Source of the DNA: Krasilnikovozyma curviuscula
Lineage: Eukaryota > Basidiomycota > Tremellomycetes > Cystofilobasidiales > Mrakiaceae
Direction: 5' to 3'
Assembly (NCBI GenBank): GCA_014825775.1
Contig: MVAQ01000059.1
Coordinates: 1 to 64,000, forward strand
DNA: 64,000 bases
In this document: positions 58,109 through 64,000 of the stretch, one piece after another
How positions within the stretch are numbered: position 1 is the first letter of the stretch
How the letters are laid out: each line of letters begins with the position of its first letter
Notes under the pieces: generated by a model
Seen by the model: the letters and a program-made list of their open reading frames with translations, nothing else
What the model was told of the DNA's origin: nothing
Databases searched by the model: none
Translations under genes and position numbers: made by a program

Positions 58109-60636
58109 TAAGTCCTTTTTTTCACGACCAGTGTGGGTCGAGAGGATGGTGTACTGCTCCTCCTATCTGTCAGCTATCGAAGGTGGGAGGAAGCAAGGGG
58201 AAGACCTGGTGGAAAAGTCGGTGTCGAAGGTTAGGTGGTACAGTGCTAGAGGGGGCCATCTGGCAAAAACCGTGAAATTCCGTTGATCGGACAGGCGACG
58301 ATCAGCTGCAATTGGCCACAGAGGCTACAGCTCAAGAGAGAGAGAGAGAAAGAGGACGAAAAGACTGCCCAATAGACAGTGTATTACAGAATTTGTTAAT
58401 TTTGGAATAGGAGGGGGAGGGGGGATTGACATAGGGAAAAAAATGGGGAGAATCTGACGCCAGAGATAGGTAGTTGGCAAAGGTGCAGTCAAGTCTGCAA
58501 CCCAACACTGTCGTCCTTGTAGATGATGGCTGGGATTATATCGGAACTGCATCGTCGCATCAGGGAGAGCTCCAACAGGTGTTCGGTCCATCGAACTGGA
58601 TCATCACACCCTTGCTTTTCCCTCTCTAAGACCGACGTCCAACAGGGAGCGCATGAACCTGAATTGCTCAGACTGACGTCGACCAGCCGGGATAAGAATT
58701 AGGATTGAAGAAGGCAGAGTTGGCGGCAGCTCCCGCTCGAAAACGACAGGAGGCGAGAGCAAGCAGGAGCGGTTGTTGTGCTCGTGAGCGATGGTTTCCC
58801 ATCTAAACACCATCACACCGGGAAGGATCGCTGCTATCGGAGCACCAAGACGACCGGGAAACAGACAGAACAGGAGCAGACGGGCTTCTCCTTCCGTTTC
58901 TCCTCGCCCCTTCAGAGGCTGCCAGCTTCCCATCCCACCACCATCGTGCGCGCCGCCGAGACCGGGAGACCGACGGAGGGCATCCGTGCGTCAGCCTGAC
59001 CCTCTCTCTCCCATTCTCCTCGACAGACGACTCGACAGCAGCATAAACAAAAACAAGAGACATAGCACATAGGTTGGAGAGGAAAGACTCACCTCGTTCA
59101 CCTGAACACCGCCATTCGTGGCTAAGCAAGCGCAAGCTTTTGTCCTGCTTCAGGTGCTGGACAGATGTTCCAACAGAGGAGACAGTCTAGCAGCACAATG
59201 CTGTCGAGATGGGGGGAAGTGGAGACGGATGTCATGTTTCACTTTGCAAGCTGGATCAAGAGATGGGAGTTCGAGGGAGAGTTTGAAGGATCATCCACCC
59301 GCACGGCTGCAGTGTGACGAAAATGTCGAGGTCGGTTGCGGGCGTAAGCAGCGGGTTTAGAAGGAGGCTTTTTCTACCCTTGGACAGCCCTACGTCGCAT
59401 GAATGCTGCACACAATAGAGCATGAGTGCAATTCGTTGAGTGCTGATCAGTTTGAGAGGAAACGAACAGGTAGAAGTTGCGGGCGAGCGAGTTGATGGTG
59501 GCGTTGATTTTGAATTCCGTGTTTTGATCTGTATTGATATGGACGTCCGTGGCCAGAGATGGGCCACGAGTCAATAAAGTTCAGAGCAGTGAAAGAGAAG
59601 AGATCTCATTAGTCCAGTACTATCTTATCTGACTTACTTACTCGACCCTCCCTCGCATCGTAATGAACAAGAAAATAAATGTGAACCAACAACAGTCAAG
59701 TGTATGTGGTGGGGAAAATGAGATCAAAGGATACGCCAGGGTAAGAAGCTTCAGAACGGAAAGAGACTTCGCAATTACACTTACACACAAAAGAGAAAAA
59801 AGGAGGAGATAATTGAGGCTATGATTTGGGTGCCAGTGCGACAGGAAGAAGTACCAGCGACGACGTGCATCTAACCAACCAATAGAAATCGCAACAAGGG
59901 AAGGAACGAAAAGTAATGCCGAAAACCAGATACAATTCTGATCAGTCAACAGACGCTCGTGCAGCGAGATCAGCCTGCAGTAATGGGTAATCCATGTCTG
60001 TTTTTCCTTTCATCCCCAGGTTACTTCATGCCCCCTCAGGCATATTCGAACACATCAGCAAGACGAGCAGGACACAACGTCGAGAAGAGCTGGATTGACC
60101 CACGGTGATTTGTAATTGTCACCTCATCTCGCCAGAGCTAAAGCAAGCTCGTACAGTCACCTGCAGTTTCGAGATGGAGGATGGGGAGCTGAGCGTCGCG
60201 AGTTGGTTGTGCTAAGTGGTATCGATCCATCTCGCACAGAGAATTGTCTTTCCTTCGAATATGAGCGTCCACAGAAGGAAGAGAGGGGAAGTTGACGCTA
60301 GTGGTCGCTGTAGGGGAACATCTGTCGTCATCGTCGTCGACGGTTGAAGGTACGACATGCGCTTTCGATGGATACTTGAAGATCAAGAGCAGACGAAAGA
60401 CCTGACTGTGATGCTGCCATTTACTTGCTAAAAGGCAAGTCTCCAACGATGTGTTTACAAACTTAATCTATAATTTTTAAAATCGCAAGCAGAGAAACAA
60501 CACATCTAAAAAGTCTATACAATCTTTACTTTACCGCCCCCTCAAGGCCCAGCTCAAGCATTCAGGTAGACAGAAGCAGCATATAATGCCTTCCGCTCGC
60601 GATGTCATCGTTGCTTTGCCGGTAGTACAGCGCTCC
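58109..60636. other. 2.5 kb gene-free region upstream of the third Zn2Cys6 regulator
   Basis: This is the largest stretch without a supported gene. It is locally purine-rich (a GA run at 58335-58352) and contains several short minus-strand open frames that could be upstream ORFs or leader exons. No RNA gene or mobile element is recognised. Confidence 0.5.
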
Positions 60637-62167
60637 CTAAAGCTGAAGCTGCTCAACCTCAACTACTACAACAATATCGCTCGCGTTCTTCTCCACCTCA
60701 ACCACCTCATCTTGAATTACTATATTTTCGATCTCGCCTTCATCCGACGACGTCAGCGAGGCCTTCTTCTTCCTTTTCGCGATCAGCTGTGAGACGAGGA
60801 ACTTGAATCCTCCCTCCCGTGCTTTCTCCATCTCCAGAGTCCATGGATGTGAGAGAGGGACATAGTCGGATGGGAAGGTTGGTGAAGGGAAGGAAGTGGA
60901 GAGATTCGAGAGAACAGCGGAGGTGAACTCTGCTGGATGCGTCACGGAGCAGAGCTGGTACAGCCAGAGAAGACTGGTTCAGCATTCCTTGAAAATCGTT
61001 CAGGAGACAGAAAAAAACAAATAAGCTTACATGCGGACCACCGGCGATAGTGATGAGCTTTACGGATCGACCGTTGGTACACCGATTGTTGATCTCAGTT
61101 ATGTATTCGTCCATCAACCCAGCTGGCGTCTGGGCTTCGACCTCGCCCCTGATGACCAGCACGGGGCATGGCACAAGATCCAAAGGGAGACGGTTCTCGA
61201 CCATGAGGAAGTCTCTTGACGAGAGGTAGAAGTTGTCGAACTAGTCATCACAGGGCGAACGGCTCGTCAGCCGAAGCGCTTTCCGATCACCCGAGATACA
61301 AAAGGAAGAGAAAGGGACTCACGCCAATCGTGTGGGCAGTGTTTTCCCTCCCTTTCCTCGCAACATATCCAATCAACCCTACCGTATCGTTCTTGTAGTA
61401 GTCAGTGCCATAATGAAACTCCAGCAGCGCATTGCGCGCTTCGAGTTCCCGAAGTGTTGGCGTCGCGTCGAGCGCCTTGGTGTTGGCCGCTTCTCTGAAT
61501 ATTGATATGACTTCAGTGAGGCCAGAGTTGAATTCATCACACTGTAGTTAAACACAAGACAAGATAAGACGCGGGCGACTAGTTCTGCGCGGCGGAACGG
61601 GATGCTGAAACGCCTGTGGCTAACGGACGAAAAGCCACACTTCGACAAGACAAAGGGTCGACTCACGTTCGGTTCCTTAAGGTACAAAGAACCAATCGTC
61701 AAACTGAGGGCCATAGCTGGGTTCTTAAGGATAAACGAGGTCACGGGCCGAACCATGGCACCCACGACGACGAAGTGAGCCTGCTTGAAGCCCAGTTGGG
61801 TGTATATGCAGTGGAAGGCCTCTGAGAAGGAGGGGGAGTAGGGAAGATGCTGGGAGGAATCCCCATGGCCAAGAAGATCGACCAAGATACTACCGAGAAA
61901 TTAAGAAAGAAGTAATCGTCGTAGTACTGAAGTCAGCAAATGGAGCGAGTTCTGATTCCAATTTCCCACTCACTTGTTGTACTTTCTCATTTCCCCTTCC
62001 ATCTGAGGAGCGAAGAAGCATGAGCTGATGAGGACTGGGTGAATCCATACGACAACAGGCCTTTCTGGTTCGATCTGTTGGGCGTCGTTAGACGAGGGCG
62101 TGACGATTTGGCACGAGAGGAACTTGTTCCCCCACTCTCCATCGGAAAGGAATACTTTGACTGGCAT
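60637..62167 (-). CDS. alpha/beta-hydrolase-fold protein without nucleophile serine
   Basis: ATG 62167 opens MPVKVFLSDGEWGNKFLSCQ. The fold is clear: RPVVVWIHPVLISSCFF (oxyanion strand), then across an intron NILVDLLGHGDSS, the nucleophile elbow, PVLVIRGEVEAQTPAG (acid strand) and IAGGPHLCSVTHPAEF (His loop). The elbow, G-x-S-x-G in active enzymes, reads FVVVGAMVRPVTSF, so Ser is Met. The acid position reads Glu in place of the usual Asp. The His is present. The protein is therefore probably a non-catalytic or altered member. It ends with an unusual acidic/Val-rich tail (EVVEVEKNASDIVVVVEVEQ). Five exons are needed. Loss of activity is inferred; the fold call is firm. Confidence 0.78.
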
Positions 62168-63270
62168 CGTACCACCAAGAGCAGTAGGTTAGAGTCGTAC
62201 TCTCACCCTGATAGACTGGCGTCGACGTTGAGAGAGGACAATAGAAAAAAAGTCAATGATCTGCACGGTCGCAATTCGATCGCAATGGTGGCTCGCATGC
62301 ATCACAGAGATAAACTTTATTTGATGAAAGTGAACTCAAAACATATTGCAATTGATTCAAGGTTGGACGAAACCCTTATCCAGCAAACTATGTTCATTTT
62401 GGAAGAGTGCTTCATGATCCTCACCCCGAACATTCATTGGCCGTCTCAGTGAAGTCGAAGGTACTTCGCTCAAGTTCGACACTGGCCGTGTAGTTTCGAT
62501 GGTGGACAAAATAAATTGTCTTGTTATGAACGGGAAGAATCTCAGAGTCATGTGAGTGTGCTCCATTCCTTTGCTATACGCGTACTGCCACAAGACCGAC
62601 AATTACTTGAACTTCTCCTTCTCAGCGCAAAGAACAACAATTCCGTAAGAGATGTGACATCTGGAAAGATCTCACAGTAGAGGCTCAGCTTTACATGTGA
62701 ATAAAGCAGCGATGCGGTATGCGTGCAGAGATGGCAGCGACAGTTGTGTGTGAATGTGGGAACTTATGAACAACCTTCTCAACGCAAAGCATAGAGCAAA
62801 GTTCTGGAGCGGGAACAATGTTCTGTCAGAATATCTTTATCGTAGTTCATTGCAAAGAGTATCCACATTTCAGTGCGTGATCGTCACCAAGTCTTTACGT
62901 ACATGCTCTCGAGCCTGTAGAAACTCTGACACACGCTGCCCAGGAAAGTTTTTCGAAGAATCCTGAGTTCTGTACGTACTACGTACGATTCTCCCCCTTT
63001 CCTCTCTATGGGATCATTTTCTGTCAGCAGCCTTAAAGCCACTGCTGGAAATATAGATCTCCTCTACCTCAAACGCAAATTGTGATTGAAATCGTCAACT
63101 GTTTCAGCTCTCCCCACGTTGTAAATGCTGAAGAGAACGAAAAAAGTCTTCTATTTGCCTATTCTTTTTTAGCTTCTTGGATGTATAAGAAACGTATGAA
63201 GTCCCGAAGTTCATCATTTTGTGTTCTTGCATTATGAGCTAATTTGATTTTCCAATTCATTTGGATCCAA
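62168..63270. other. 1.1 kb region upstream of tRNA-Leu
   Basis: It holds the hydrolase promoter and further unassigned DNA. Short plus-strand frames (62754-62966) are Cys/Arg-rich but unsupported. Confidence 0.5.
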
Positions 63271-63389
63271 GGAGAGATGGCCGAGTTGGTTATGGCGTTA
63301 GACTCAAGACATGGTGATCCATTTCTTCTCGTTCATACGAGAGAATTCTAATACAGAAATGTGCAGGGGTTCGAATCCCCTTCTCTTCA
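63271..63389 (+). tRNA. tRNA-Leu(CAA), intron-containing
   Basis: The acceptor GGAGAGA pairs with TCTCTTC (one G:U at 2:71), discriminator A. The anticodon stem TTAGA/TCTAA encloses CT-CAA-G, after which about 37 nt of intron precede position 38. A class II variable arm and the T arm AGGGG-TTCGAAT-CCCCT are present. A T-run follows at 63390-63395, as for Pol III termination. Confidence 0.92.
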
Positions 63390-64000
63390 TTTTTGCTCCC
63401 CTTTGTCGTGGATATTGCGGCATAGCCTCTACATTTTATTTTTCCCTTTTTACTCATGTGCCAATGTTAGTTTCGGGCTGTGAACTCCTCCTTTCAAATT
63501 GCACCCACTCTGTAAGTTTGTACGACATATAGACCAGGTCTCGCTCAAGATTTGTTTCTGTCCCCAGCTGGTGCTGTCAATCAACCTCAGTCATTACTTA
63601 CTAGCCTAGTAGTTGACAAAGGTAGACATACACAGGAGCCTCAAGAGATTAGAACTATCCCTTCTAATGCTGTGAAATGGAAATGCAACTGTGTGAGGTG
63701 TTTAAATTCAGACTGTTTGTTTACATCTGGGGTATTTTTGACACGACTTCAAACCACTCACGCTGCCCTATCGGCAAATTTGAATTCAGAGTCTTAAACT
63801 ATTCTGTCTCTCTTCAACTGCTCTTAAGTCATATTTAAGAGGGCGGTTAAATGCTCAAATCGGACCTTCCGTCACAGGCGTGTACTTTCCTTCATCTTTT
63901 CCAATCAATCATCTTCGAACATTTTATCAGAAATATCTATCATTGGTTGCATCTGGTTTTCTCTTCTCATGAGCTCCTTCAACGTTAGTGTCGCCCTCTG
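63390..64000. other. unassigned end of window with possible transposon-derived frame
   Basis: A plus-strand frame at about 63560-63797 reads PQEIRTIPSNAVKWKCNCVR and CLNSDCLFTSGVFLTRLQTT. Its C-x-C-x2-C group followed by a G-V-x(n)-T-x-x-H segment is reminiscent of zinc-binding N-termini of basidiomycete transposase-like proteins. It has no clear start and stops at 63797. It may be a fragment or a first exon that continues outside the window. Confidence 0.25.

Noticed and set aside
1..64000. CRISPR arrays, bacterial operons, rRNA genes, intact transposons or viral genes
   Set aside because: None seen. The genes are intron-rich and eukaryotic; no long terminal repeats, reverse transcriptase or integrase motifs were found.

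Overview
The window reads as nuclear DNA of a basidiomycete yeast, most likely a tremellomycete (Cryptococcus/Kwoniella-like). Genes are intron-dense, with short GT..AG introns of about 50-80 bp, several very small exons, short intergenic gaps, Zn2Cys6 regulators and intron-bearing tRNA genes. Taxonomy is inferred from gene style and family content, not from a marker gene.

Region 1-28.4 kb is metabolic. After one unrecognised gene (895-1853, +) come a TAP-like alpha/beta hydrolase (-), a CE4 deacetylase/cyclic-imidase-like enzyme (-), a D-2-hydroxyacid dehydrogenase of the glyoxylate/hydroxypyruvate reductase type (-), a Zn2Cys6 regulator (+), an MBL-fold hydrolase (+), an allantoate/pantothenate-type MFS permease (-), an HpcH/HpaI aldolase (-), a divergent isocitrate-lyase-like enzyme that lacks the catalytic KKCGH loop (+), an F-box protein (+), an alanine-glyoxylate-type aminotransferase (-) and a second MFS transporter (-). 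Uptake, ring opening, C-C cleavage and glyoxylate handling sit next to a pathway-type regulator, and several of the promoters share a GC-rich element. I read this as a candidate catabolic gene cluster; the pathway assignment is inference.

Region 30-42.4 kb holds a Zn2Cys6 regulator whose zinc cluster is assembled from micro-exons, an RTC4-domain protein, the exosome cofactor LRP1/RRP47 (C1D family) and a second F-box protein. Region 43-53.5 kb holds PTC7-type PP2C phosphatase, tRNA-Ser(CGA), an ERV1-type sulfhydryl oxidase with an N-terminal membrane anchor, an ING-family PHD protein and a Rab7-like GTPase with an insertion of about 250 residues. Region 54-64 kb holds a third Zn2Cys6 regulator with a 2.5 kb gene-free upstream region, an alpha/beta-hydrolase-fold protein that lacks the nucleophile serine, and tRNA-Leu(CAA).

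Splice junctions were read by eye from reading frame, GT/AG signals and family motifs. Spans are more reliable than individual exon edges.
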